Of a DNA stretch of 64,000 nt, positions 25,330 through 35,256 are shown piece after piece; position 1 is the first letter of the stretch; each line of letters begins with the position of its first letter. Source of the DNA: Pezizomycotina sp. ARF18 (Eukaryota > Ascomycota); contig AZLU01000144.1 of the NCBI GenBank assembly GCA_002224055.1, positions 1 to 64,000 on the forward strand. The letters run 5' to 3'. The notes beneath the pieces were generated by a model. That model had not been told where the DNA came from. It saw only the letters and a list, made by a program, of their open reading frames with translations, and did not search any database. The position numbers and the translations under genes were made by a program.

Positions 25330-25740
25330 GGCAGAAACAACCGTGCTACCCCAAGCGAATTCCGCGATCTGCGATTCAGTGATTCTTACGACAGGGCGAT
25401 GAAAATCAGGGACTCCATTTACAGGTCAATCCACGAGTCCTTTAGGTTTATGGTAATAATCTTCCTTCTTCTCAAGTTGAACCCGGAGTTCTCTATAATA
25501 GATGGACTTACCATTAGATTTCACGGCCACGTCCATCAGAAGCAGGTAGATGCTTTTCAACACAGCGTACCTATCACCTCGGAAGCGATAGGCAACCCAA
25601 AGGATGGGGAGAAATCATCACCGTGGTGCTCAGTCTCCGTAAGAAGGACGCCGATTACATAAACTACTTCGAAAGCAACCGCTCCGAGGATCACTCAGTC
25701 CACTCAACAGGAAGTCCATCACATGTAAGAAATTTTTTTT
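25330..25740 (+). pseudogene. Paralog family copy B (partial)
   Basis: The weakest member. MKIRDSIYRSIHESFRFM at 25399-25452 resembles the second family helix and is directly followed by a phase-0 GTAATA donor, the conserved intron site. An acceptor near 25517 leads into a frame reading GWGEIITVVLSLRKKDADYI and NYFESNRSEDHSVHST, compatible with conserved segment 2. Upstream, MAETTVLPQANSAICDSVIL from an ATG at 25330 is in another frame. No basic N-terminus or first helix was found. It points away from copy A, 0.6 kb apart, so A and B form a divergent pair. Confidence 0.35.
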
Positions 25741-26649
25741 TTTTTTTTATAATTCCTAATACGAATCCCCGGCCAGAGGTGCAGAATCCGTTATGACGTT
25801 ATGCACTAAGCTAAAAGAGTTACGAGATCAGATTTACAGATTCGAACTCTATCAAGAGATTCGGACGTTTTCCGTGCAATCATCTCAATAAAGACTTTCA
25901 TGAAGTACGTTTTTGGCTCCATCAGGTTTTTGTTCGGTACGAAGTTGAAAGTCGAGTAATCCATGTAGAAGGTACGAATCGAAAGCGTACCACTGCTTAG
26001 TTTCTCGGATTGCGTATCCTCAACCTGCTTAAGATGCAACCGCTGGCAATGTAGCATTTTGAACACTAATAGCCTTTTTTTACAAAAGAAATTTGGTATG
26101 TATAACTTCTATGTACAATATGTACAATACAATCCCCGGTCGAGATTCTATGACGCGTGATAGGTCGAGAAAGTGGCTGGCTCATGGCAACGGGTCTGAT
26201 GATTCTATATAATATTATATCATTTAATGTAGATATTATATCAAATTTACCATTTTCGTTCTTACATTTGCTAGTCTTAATCTTGCCGATCAAGAGGAAG
26301 ACCTCGTGACGATAGAAAATTTGTCCGTACAAGCATAATCTATGGTATCATGAATTCATTAATTAAGATTTGTAAACTATCGGTACTAACCATATACAAA
26401 TTGAAGGTGAAGATTCTGAACAGCTCAGGGAGCGCGCTAAATTTTTCATAAGTGCTTAAACTACTAGAAGAGCATAATTTACGACATTTCCTTAGACTCC
26501 TCGTCGAAGCTGGAGGCAAACGATCTGTTCGGTTTGGGCTTCTTGGCCCCACTACCTGAACTCGTGGCGTGCTCCCTACAGCCTGAGGACGGCTTGTATA
26601 TGTTCAGTGCTCGGACTATCCGAAATCCGCCGGCTCTGTCTCCTCGCGC
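25741..26649. other. Stretch with unrecognised minus-strand open frames
   Basis: Three consecutive minus-strand open pieces lie at 26340-26552, 26066-26332 and 25806-26066. The first contains YEKFSALPELFRIFTFNLY and the last FYMDYSTFNFVPNKN. This faintly recalls the fungal 2EXR layout (FxxLPxELRxxIW ... DFxxDxxYF), but key residues are missing, so I do not call a gene. Confidence 0.25.
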
Positions 26650-27889
26650 TCATCGACGTGAAGATTGCTTTATATCCGCCCAGAGCGCAACGCAGCTGCT
26701 CCAACTCGTGGCCGCGTAAATGACGCCGTTCCAGAAGCCTTGCATTGGCAACACGCAGGCGGCGACGATGCTGAGGAACGGGCTCGCTTTTCCGTGGTGG
26801 CGTACGGCCACAGCCTGTTTGCGGTTGACGGGATCCAAGTTATTTGCAGGCCGATGAAGAACAGCATCGCGCAGCGGGCGTATGCCCAAGCGGCCCTGTT
26901 CGCCTTCATGGCACTATTGTGCGCTGCCCTGTTTTGAGTTTGCGGTGGTGCTACTGGTGGAGCCGAAGCGGTGAATGTTGCGACTTTGGGCGTGGCCAAA
27001 CCCCCTTCGATATCTCCGTTGAAAGTGTTGCGGTTGGCGTCGAGCTTCTCGCCGCCGCTAATCTCGCAGCGGTAAGGATCCGCGGAGGACGACGATTCAT
27101 CCGGTCCCTGCGCTCTGACTGTGACTTGCGTGACGGTAGTCAGTTGGATACCGTCGTTGCCAGCGTTTCGACTTCGGCTGCGGCTATAACTATTGCTATT
27201 CGCGAACTTCCGAAGCGAGCTGCGCATCTGAATATAACGGTGCCAGTCCATGCGTATAAGCAAAGGCTAGCAGAATTATAACCCACACTGGAGCGTAGAA
27301 AAGCCCACTCGCAGGCTGTCGTACTCAGGCCGGATCCAACACCACAGGATCGCGTCCCCGTAGATCGGACCGTGGGACTTCGGGCTAATGAAAATAAGTG
27401 GAACGCGATTAGGAACGGTAAGCCGTAGGAGATCATTATATAGTATGGTTCGAGGCGGCGAAGTTGGTCAGCGGAGTACCGGTGGATGACGGTAAGGTAG
27501 ACATTAATAGCCATGCAGAGACACTGTCATACCTAGATTAGTACCCAACACCGTTGTAGAGAATATGGGTAGAAATTTCCCCAAGGTCTGTTGATACTTA
27601 CGAAGAAAGCATCCGCTGGGAAGAACATCTGTTCCAGAAAGGCCTGAAAGTTACACAGAGGACTCGTTATCCGCCCATTAAGCTGCTTGATAGCGTTTCG
27701 TGCGATGAGTGACGCCACGTTGCCCATGATGTTCCCCACGTTGCGAAAAGATCAAGCGGTTTACTGGCTTTCGGAACTTTGTCGTGAAATGAACGTCCCG
27801 ATAACAAAGCACTCTCCGCACAGAGATAGAGCTGACGAAATATGCTCGGCCAAGACTATAGCCTCGAGCTCCCGATGATTCGAAGACAT
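26650..27889 (-). pseudogene. cAMP-receptor-like (Dicty_CAR/Git3-type) 7TM receptor, shifted
   Basis: A fungal class of G-protein-coupled receptor related to slime-mould cAMP receptors. Start MSSNHRELEAIVLAEH at 27889. VGNIMGNVASLIARNAI and CNFQAFLEQMFFPADAFF (27610-27740) are TM2 and the conserved Cys/Met-Phe-x-Pro-A-D segment. After an intron, MAINVYLTVIHRYSADQLRR (near 27500) is the TM3 and intracellular loop 2 signature. Then come YYIMISYGLPFLIAFHLF, GPIYGDAILWCWIRPEYDSL (extracellular loop 2), a Ser-rich loop, AYARCAMLFFIGLQITWIPS (TM6) and SIVAACVLPMQGFWNGVIYA (TM7), ending ADIKQSSRR. All landmarks are in order, but the frame shifts at least three times, once in a short T run. Confidence 0.8.
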
Positions 27890-30088
27890 GATGTTATGCG
27901 TTTCCTATCCTTTCCTCTCTGATAGTGTTGTTTTCCTACTATTTTGCGTTTCAAGACTTCCAGATCGTGGATGTAGGTATTATATTGGGGAATCAATGCG
28001 TCCGTGCATGGAGGAAGAAAAAATAAAAAATACAAAAGCAAGGGAACTCTGCGTTTCGTACTTTCTTTCGAAGAAAAGAAGCCGCAAAAAATGCAGGCAT
28101 GCGGTGCCTTTTCAATGTCTTTAAAAGTCTTCGTGAACGGAAATTAAGCATCCTGGTTCTTGGTAGCCTTGGAGTTGTAGAGTATGTATGTATCAAGAAA
28201 AATTAACCCCCCCTTTCTCCTCCTTGACGTCTTGCTGGACCTTCCACCTTCTCTCAGTCGCATTTAGACGTTACGGCAGTTAAGATCCATGCTATACCTG
28301 TTAACGGCCTTCGATTGAAATGAGAAGCCTTCCGATCATTCGTAAACTTCCCTGATTACATTATGTGACGCTATTGGATGGAAGATGGGAAAATTTTTTC
28401 CAGTTTCCAGTCGGCGTTCTTGTCCGCGGGGCTCCCTTCGGCCTTCCTTTGCCACGCTCACGCTTTAAATGCGCGATCGACGGAACGTCTAACATCGCTT
28501 ACTTTTCAAGAGACATTGTGTGCTGCAATCTATTTAACTGTTTAGCCAAACACGAAGTGAATATCGGGTGGAACTACCGGGTTCTGCAGTTACATCCCGT
28601 ACAAGGTCGGATTTGGCGTTTAAGGAAGATATCCGGAACTTTAGAAAATGAATGAAACAAACTATCTAATGGGAAACGAAAATGGCAGATCTTAGGGTTC
28701 TTCTGTCGGATCTGATGACGATATTTCCGGATTCGCAAAAACTTCGGGAAAAGAAAGCTTGGTATTAAACTGTAGAGGAATAATATTACCTAACACCCAA
28801 TCTCACGATAGTCACTTTGGGTATCAAAGTACCTGAATTAGACTTAAAAGGGATCAGGAACCATACGGATCTGAGATTTGATTGTCCTCTTTCATTTGAT
28901 TCACATGGTTCAGTCGAAAAGTCTGCGCATCCTCGTAAACGCAAGTACAGATCAATTAGTGGCGATTAAACGATCAAGACAAAAACTCCATCCTTCCCCA
29001 GAGAATATCTTGCAATCGAGAAGTACTACCTGGTTGTAAGTTGCCTTGTACCTACATTAGATGATGTTTGCCAAGTGACCTTTGTGGGAACTCCATATTT
29101 TCATTTTTCCCTGGCTCTACATTCATTTTATTCCATTTTATTTCATTTTAATGTTTCATCGTCGCATGGATCAGATACATCAAGGGCGGAATGTTCTATC
29201 ATCGGTAAAGCCGAGTGGATTAGTTCGCAAATAGTTCCAGCACAACCAACTAGGCGAGCTATGGAAGCGAACTTGAAAGCTCCTCGGGGTTGAAATATGG
29301 ATAAATAAAGGATGCTATTGCTGATAGGGAAGTAATACAGCACTGGAGGTACATCCAGTTTTTCATCCGCCCAGGTACGGTAAAAGCACCGGCAGGTCGC
29401 CGATGTAGATCCCAAAAGAAGAGGAAGAGGCAACAAGAAATAGTCCCCCAGGGCGCGTGGTATCATACTATCATACTTCTAACAGGATTTATATTATTGA
29501 TCTATCCATCGTTCTGTAAGAAATGGGCATTGTCGAGGTGCCGATTACGCATGTGACCACGACGGTAAAAATTGCGTATCAGGAACTTCCCTGGTTTTGA
29601 AGTTTTGGCTATATCGCTTTTGAGACAGGTCCAGGCCGCGAAACACGCTCAAGACGTAGCAAAGCTTCCCGATATTCGAAAGATTGGGGAGTTATAGGAA
29701 TGTAGCGCACGTGGAAACCTTGGAATTTTTAATGTTTTGGATACTAGTAGTTCCGCGGATAGCACTCGCCACGTTCAATTGAATAAGCTTCAAGAAATCT
29801 TATCCCCTGTAAATAGCTTACATTCGCCTCACTCTCGCCTCATATGAGCTAAGTTTTAATTGTTCCGCCTTGGAAGTTCTAGTATATATAAAACGATGGG
29901 ATGATGCCTCATATCCACTCAAAATTAGATTCTATAGTTACCCGTGACAGCCGGCCGATATCTCCCATCTGCCTACTCTCCGGTTTCATAAATGCTATTG
30001 CACTCCTAGGAATCCGAAAGATTCGAGATTAGGGCGGTTTTAACGTATTATCGACATCGCGTTATCTCGAAGCCCATAATCGCTCAGC
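27890..30088. other. 2.2-kb gene-poor stretch
   Basis: No recognised gene. A 96-codon plus-strand frame at 28365-28655 lacks a proper ATG and known motifs. A 107-codon minus-strand frame at 29143-29466 is likewise unrecognised. It includes the 5' flanks of the receptor gene (left) and of the small secreted-protein gene (right). Confidence 0.4.
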
Positions 30089-30548
30089 ATGTATCACGTC
30101 GTACCATACCTCGAGCTCTGCATTTGCCTACTTTCGCCATTCGCCATCTTACCGTCCACGCCGTTCCCATTCCGCAAGGCGATGACGACACCGGGCCGCT
30201 GAGTTCTCGTATAAAGACTCATATCCCCAAGAAGATGTTGCACTCACCGAAAGTCTAAACATGCGCCAGCTCGAAAGTAACGCCAAAGGCCAAGGCGACG
30301 CCAAATATCCAAGTCTGGTCAATGGTAAGGTCGAAATCGAGACGCTTTCATGAGCGGAGGCTACAGAGCTGCGTAATAAGCAATATCAGGCGGAAGGAAA
30401 GGCCGTTACTGCTAAGGTCGTTACTGGCGGTCGTACTATCGTACTTACGGATAATCCAGCAAAAGGAAGCCAGGCCACGGTCGACGTAGCTCAGGCTGAA
30501 AATTACAGGGCGGCTTTTGTGCCAGGGCTCGGCGTGGCGTATTATTGA
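30089..30548 (+). pseudogene. Candidate small secreted protein (shifted)
   Basis: ATG at 30089 opens MYHVVPYLELCICLLSPFAI, a plausible signal peptide with a hydrophobic core and small residues before the mature part. The rest lies in another frame, with FSYKDSYPQEDVALTESLN, KYPSLVNGKVEIETL, QAEGKAVTAKVVTGGRTIVL and YRAAFVPGLGVAYY, ending at 30548. The mature part would be about 120 residues, without cysteine pairs or a domain I recognise. A frame shift and one in-frame stop leave its status uncertain. The composition (alternating polar/hydrophobic, Gly-rich) supports real coding rather than chance. Calling it an effector would be speculation. Confidence 0.4.
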
Positions 30549-31385
30549 TTCAACCGATAATTATTATATCCAAAAAGAATGCATAGCCGGTCAAAATGCT
30601 CTGTTAACGGAACATGAAATATAATTAAGTCGTAAACATGGAATGATTGTGTTAGAATGTTGCTTATCTGAGAATGCTATACAAAACCTGGAAACGTCAC
30701 TTAATAAAATCACATCAGAGTTTAGTAGCTCATCTGTTATAGTTTGATCCTCACGCTCCTAAGCCCAAAGCTCAGAAGTTCTCAGGACAGTTGTATTGTA
30801 ACTGAAAGCCAGTTCGGTTTCTATAGGCGCTTGTGTAGTAATTAACCATTATAGAACCTAGTTTAAACATTCAAGCGCACTAATGTTTGGGCTATATGCG
30901 AGCCTGTGATTGCATTCTACCTAAGATTAGACATTAAAACACGATGACAATTAGGCTAATCTGGAAGTGCAAAGTACCAGGCATAATAAACTGGAATCGC
31001 AGACAGGAGCACTGCCTAAACAAACACATTCTACTTAGAACGATACTATCCTACGGCCTCAGTATGAGACCCTTATCGTGAACAGAGCTACGAACAACAG
31101 CCAGTGACATCTGTTCTTGCTATTTCCACTCGATGAATAATGAAACGAATTGTTTTAATGGGGATGTGGATCTTCACATTTTATATTATGATAAAGCATT
31201 CAAACAGACGATACCGTTCACAATTACCATTCCAGATGGATTACTTGAATATATATATCCCAAATAGGTTCACGTATATTTTCACGTAATCCATTGATTT
31301 CGTCTTCACATCCGCAGCCAACACACTCTGGCAATTGCCTTCCTAGCCTCTAGCCTTTCCCAGTTCGCCACCATAAACTTGAAAG
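30549..31385. other. Intergenic, nothing recognised
   Basis: No coding exon, repeat or RNA gene is seen. Confidence 0.4.
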
Positions 31386-31946
31386 ATGACGTCACTCCTG
31401 ACCATCTTTCTGCTCGCCTCAACCATCGTGCTAGTAAAATAGCACTTTCAAGTCTCATTCTAAGACCGCAGGTCCAGCACCTGCCAGCGCTGAACACAAA
31501 GACGAGTTCGACGACCCGAAGGATCATTGTATCGGATTTTTCCTATGTAACATGGTTCTATCTTCCGGCACCGCTGTCGCTTGTAAGTAAAAACATCGTA
31601 TTATTGTTTTATTTTCATGTTAGAGAGCGGCAAAGCGGTTCATGTGGCTGACAGCCGTTTACGCTCAGGTTCATATCCGCACGTCCCGACGGGCATGACG
31701 GGTGTTCACGTCTTGGCTAAGTGTAGACTTGATGCGAAATGTTTCCATGTGAGTAACTTCACATTCGAGAAGGCTTGGACTATAAATTGTTTCTGAGGCC
31801 TAACTAACCATCCTTCTCACATAGCCTAATGAAGGGATGTCTGCCTTGGGCTGCGCTGTAAACAACTCGTTGAAAATTACCATGATTCAATCACTCCTAA
31901 TAGTCGTAAGTGGCATAATCTCGAAGATCCTAAACTGGAACTAGCA
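31386..31946 (+). pseudogene. Candidate small secreted protein with three exons
   Basis: ATG at 31386 opens MTSLLTIFLLASTIVLV, a clear signal peptide. A neighbouring frame continues STFKSHSKTAGPAPASAEHK, DEFDDPKDHCIGFFLC and NMVLSSGTAVAC. An intron with a GTAAGT donor (about 31583) and a TTAG acceptor (31623) precedes ESGKAVHVADSRLRSGSYPH and VHVLAKCRLDAKCFHV. A second intron (GTGAGT, branch-like CTAACTAAC, ACATAG; 31749-31824) precedes PNEGMSALGCAVNNSLKI. Cysteine-containing exons and good introns argue for a real gene. The frames do not join cleanly, so its present coding status is unclear. No family is recognised. Confidence 0.4.
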
Positions 31947-33091
31947 GAGTGGGAAAAGGAAATAGGAAACGGAATATCCCAACCGTGATCCGCAGCCTCA
32001 GTCTAGGAATAAATTCTGAAAGATTTGCAAAGTTCTCTTCAATATATGTTGTTTATGTCTTTGAGTTAATATGTGGCCTGGCGTCATGAAGACTTATCAT
32101 ATAACTTAAGCCATTATTGTAAATAGTCAGATCCCCGAATACCAGATAGTAATATGTGAAATCGCCAACATCTTCGTAAACATCAGTAGTGAGGACGATA
32201 TAATTGTTAAATTTTTAGGATAATTCTATGCTCGTGAATAGATGAGCAAAAGAAACGCCCCCCTGTCCATGCACGTCGACTTGTGCTTTCTCCATTACCT
32301 ATTTCGGTATGCAACTTCGAAGTCAAGGGCCCTACTAAAGGGTGATAGTGAATTCGAAATTCCTATAACCCGTGTTTATAAACCCGATAAACCTCGGAAC
32401 AAGAGCACAATAAGGGCAGTCGAGTATTGGTACGTGTACATTAGAGTATTTGGTCGGGACATGTCATCTACCTTCAGAAGCGAGTAATGAGTGTCATTAC
32501 AGTAAAAGCGCTCCTGAGATGATTTTCGGGACTGCGATAACGAGATTGGCTAGGAGTGCATTTATCAGTGTCACCAACCAAGAGCCTCAGGATCAAAGAC
32601 CCTTCGCTTGACCAACTGCATTCTCGTTTAAGTTGGAATCCGGATATAGTCGCAATAAATTCTCCCTCTGACAGCTACGGTGTCTCTTTAATACCTCAAC
32701 AATAAAAGATACTCGATAAACATCTAGACCTTTTCCCTGAGCAATTTGTTTGAACAAGCTTTTCTCTAATTTACCCATTGCGTGATAATGTGGTTCTCAC
32801 ACCATCTCCACAATTGGTTGAACCCTTTTTCTCGCGTCGAATAGGGGGCGGACCGTGCTGGTAAACACCCCACAGCAAATTTCCGAGTCCCTGATGTCGA
32901 GTTTAGCCTGCTGTTGCTTACGTCTATCTATTTAAGCACCACGAACACCGTTTCCCTTTCTTAGCTCACGCGACCGACAAAAATTCTCTACTAGTAAAAC
33001 ATTTTTCTCAAGCAATTTTCGCTCTCTAACCGCCCAAGAGGAAGCTAATTCCAACCGCTTTTACGCCTAAGATCCTTACTATTTTTGAATC
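31947..33091. other. Intergenic, nothing recognised
   Basis: Contains an unassigned 81-codon plus-strand frame at 32242-32487 with no known motif. The last few hundred bases (pyrimidine-rich CTCTCTAACC tract near 33020) look like the promoter/5' UTR of the F-box-like gene. Confidence 0.4.
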
Positions 33092-34790
33092 ATGGTTGAA
33101 GTAATCAATACGGAGACTGAGCAGCAGGAGACTACTCAGCCGGAAAATGCCGCGCAGGACCAGGCCGAGAAGGTCAAGAGGAGGAGAAAGAGGGGGAAGA
33201 AGCCATCCGGCAAGAACAAAGCACCTCCAGGCCAGATACCTAGCCCCGGCGGCGACAGCAGCACGGAAGTTCCGCAGGAGACTATGCCTCAGCCTGCTCC
33301 CCCGTCGGCAAGAAGAGGCCGAATCGACGCAAGCACAGGAAAGCCAGGACGGAATCGAGCAGCTCCCGATGAATATCTTGAGGCTGGTATGAATTAACCC
33401 CTTGATTGACATCTACGCGTTCTATATGTTAGTATAGCTAACTTTCACTATAGATAGCAGAAAACATCTCCTACTACGGCGGCTCTCAACGCGACGCGGC
33501 TTTAGCATCCGAGCACGACGAAGACCCCGCATCCCCTCTGCCGTCGCCTCATGAGTCTCCGCCTCTGCAACCGCCGGTTAAACAAAGCTGCTACTCCTGT
33601 CTTATTCCGGCGTATAAAGCTGCACAGCAACATCGAGGAAGCCTCCAACCAGGCCCTCGGCCTCTCCAGAGCAGCGTATCCGCTATGTTCGACGCTAATT
33701 CTTTCAACCGCATGCGCTATGCCGCGTGGATTACCGGAAGCGTATTACCACCGTCATAACAGATCACTGGAAAGACACGCTGATTTCCAAACGCACGAAG
33801 CGAAGCAGCTGTTTGCCATGCGGTGGCCTGATACGTCTACGTTCCGCTATTGATGCTTGCGCTGTTAATTCCGTATGCTGGGGCTTGACGACGCTGAAAG
33901 TACACGTCGCCGACGTGGTCCCCGATATCATACGACCAGGAGTATAGCACTCTGTTCATACGCACACTCTCGTTTGCGTTACGTACTATAGAAATGCCGG
34001 TGTTGAGAAATGTGCAGTTCACGCACCCGCAATTATTCCAGGAGCTCGATATGATCCGCGAAATCAAGCCGCTGGCACAAATTCCTCCGGCGCACGCGAC
34101 GTTCCCACGCAGTCTGACGTCGCAGATATGGAGATCGTCGCACGACAACCCGCACTAGAAAAAATGCGCCTTTACGCTTCGCGATAAATAACCCGAACGG
34201 TTCCCTTACGGATAAAAATCTCAACCTCGCCACGCTGTTAACTACGAGTCTCAAGGGCTAGCGCTGCGAATGGAAGACTTATCGATCTCCCTCGGCATCG
34301 CGTTTCGCATAACCAATATTATTATTCGTCCCTGCGAGTCCATCCGCAGCTTGAAGTTGACGGGATACATCAATGTTCCTCGCTCCACGATAATTAAAGA
34401 CGCGATAGATCATTGCGTGAATCTGAATACTTACATCTACGCGGGGTGTGTATCTCCGCTACAACCGCGGGGAAGACGTAACGTGGACGCACGTGTTCGA
34501 CGCGTGCGCGGCTAAGCAGAGCCTTGTCAGCGTGAGGTTTGAACTGTGTCTCATCTGAACCACTTTAGTGGCCACATGTGGCGACACTGTATCGGGTACG
34601 GATCTGCCGGCGCCGAAGGTTGGAAATCTGGATCTGTGGATTGACGAGCAGAAGATTTGGAGACCGCTGGTGACGAAGCAGGCGGCTGAGCTTGAGTCGC
34701 TGGAGAAAATGAGGGTGGCGATTACTGAGAGGAGAAAGGAAGAGGTTGAAACCGACAAGGTGGCTTGAGAAGTGCGGTCTGGAGGAGTGC
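33092..34790 (+). pseudogene. F-box/LRR-like protein with lysine-rich N-terminus (shifted)
   Basis: The start ATG is at 33092 (MVEVINTETEQQETTQPENA). The N-terminus is basic and low in complexity (KVKRRRKRGKKPSGKNKAPP). The next frame reads DGIEQLPMNILRL, then an intron with a GTATGA donor (33385) and TATAG acceptor (33456), then IAENISYYGGSQRDAALA. A shifted frame gives LSLCNRRLNKAATPVLFRRI, a typical F-box helix pair as in fungal LPxEIxxxIxxxL...LSLCNRRLNxxATPxLFRxI proteins. Downstream, SIRSLKLTGYINVP (near 34340) and DAIDHCVNLNTYIY are LRR-like. A C-terminal stretch with KIWRPLVTKQAAELESLEKM ends at 34768. The role would be substrate recognition for an SCF ligase. Several frame shifts. 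Confidence 0.6.
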
Positions 34791-35256
34791 AAGAAGATTC
34801 TTACGGTGGAGAAAAAAGAAAACGCTTGAATCTGTTCGGGTTTACTTACAGGTGAAACAGAAAACATATTATTTGACGGATATAACCAGCTAGTTTGTCG
34901 CGGTAATAGCAGTAATACAGCAGTAATAGAAATGTTATCCACAAACCTATGAAGATTGAACCCAAGCTAGTAGGAGATATATGTTATGAATGCATCTATA
35001 CTGGCCGGACAGATCTGCTATGTACTCAGACGCCAGGATCACTTGGATTTTATATAAAAAATGAATATTATATTAACTAATTACAAAGCGTAATTATACA
35101 AGTTTCAGAAAAATGCCTCCAAGCCATTCATATTAGCATACATATAATCATACGAAATACCACCCTCCGTCCACTCTATATGGAAATGCCAGATAACTTC
35201 AACAAACTATACCAAAAAAAAAAAAAAAAAAAAAAAAAAAGATAAAGTATACTCAA
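34791..35256. other. Intergenic with A run
   Basis: A convergent spacer between the F-box-like gene and family copy C. Apart from the A run nothing is recognised. Confidence 0.5.
35214..35240. repeat. A homopolymer, 27 bases
   Basis: Uninterrupted A run immediately downstream of copy C's stop codon, on the strand where the gene's message would read T. Confidence 0.95.

Noticed and set aside
25806-26552. Possible 2EXR-domain gene on the minus strand
   Set aside because: Only a faint FxxLPE...DxxxFxF resemblance. The diagnostic ELRxxIW core is absent.
28365-28655. 96-codon plus-strand frame as a small secreted protein
   Set aside because: It begins at GTG, not ATG, has no convincing signal peptide in frame and no partner exon.
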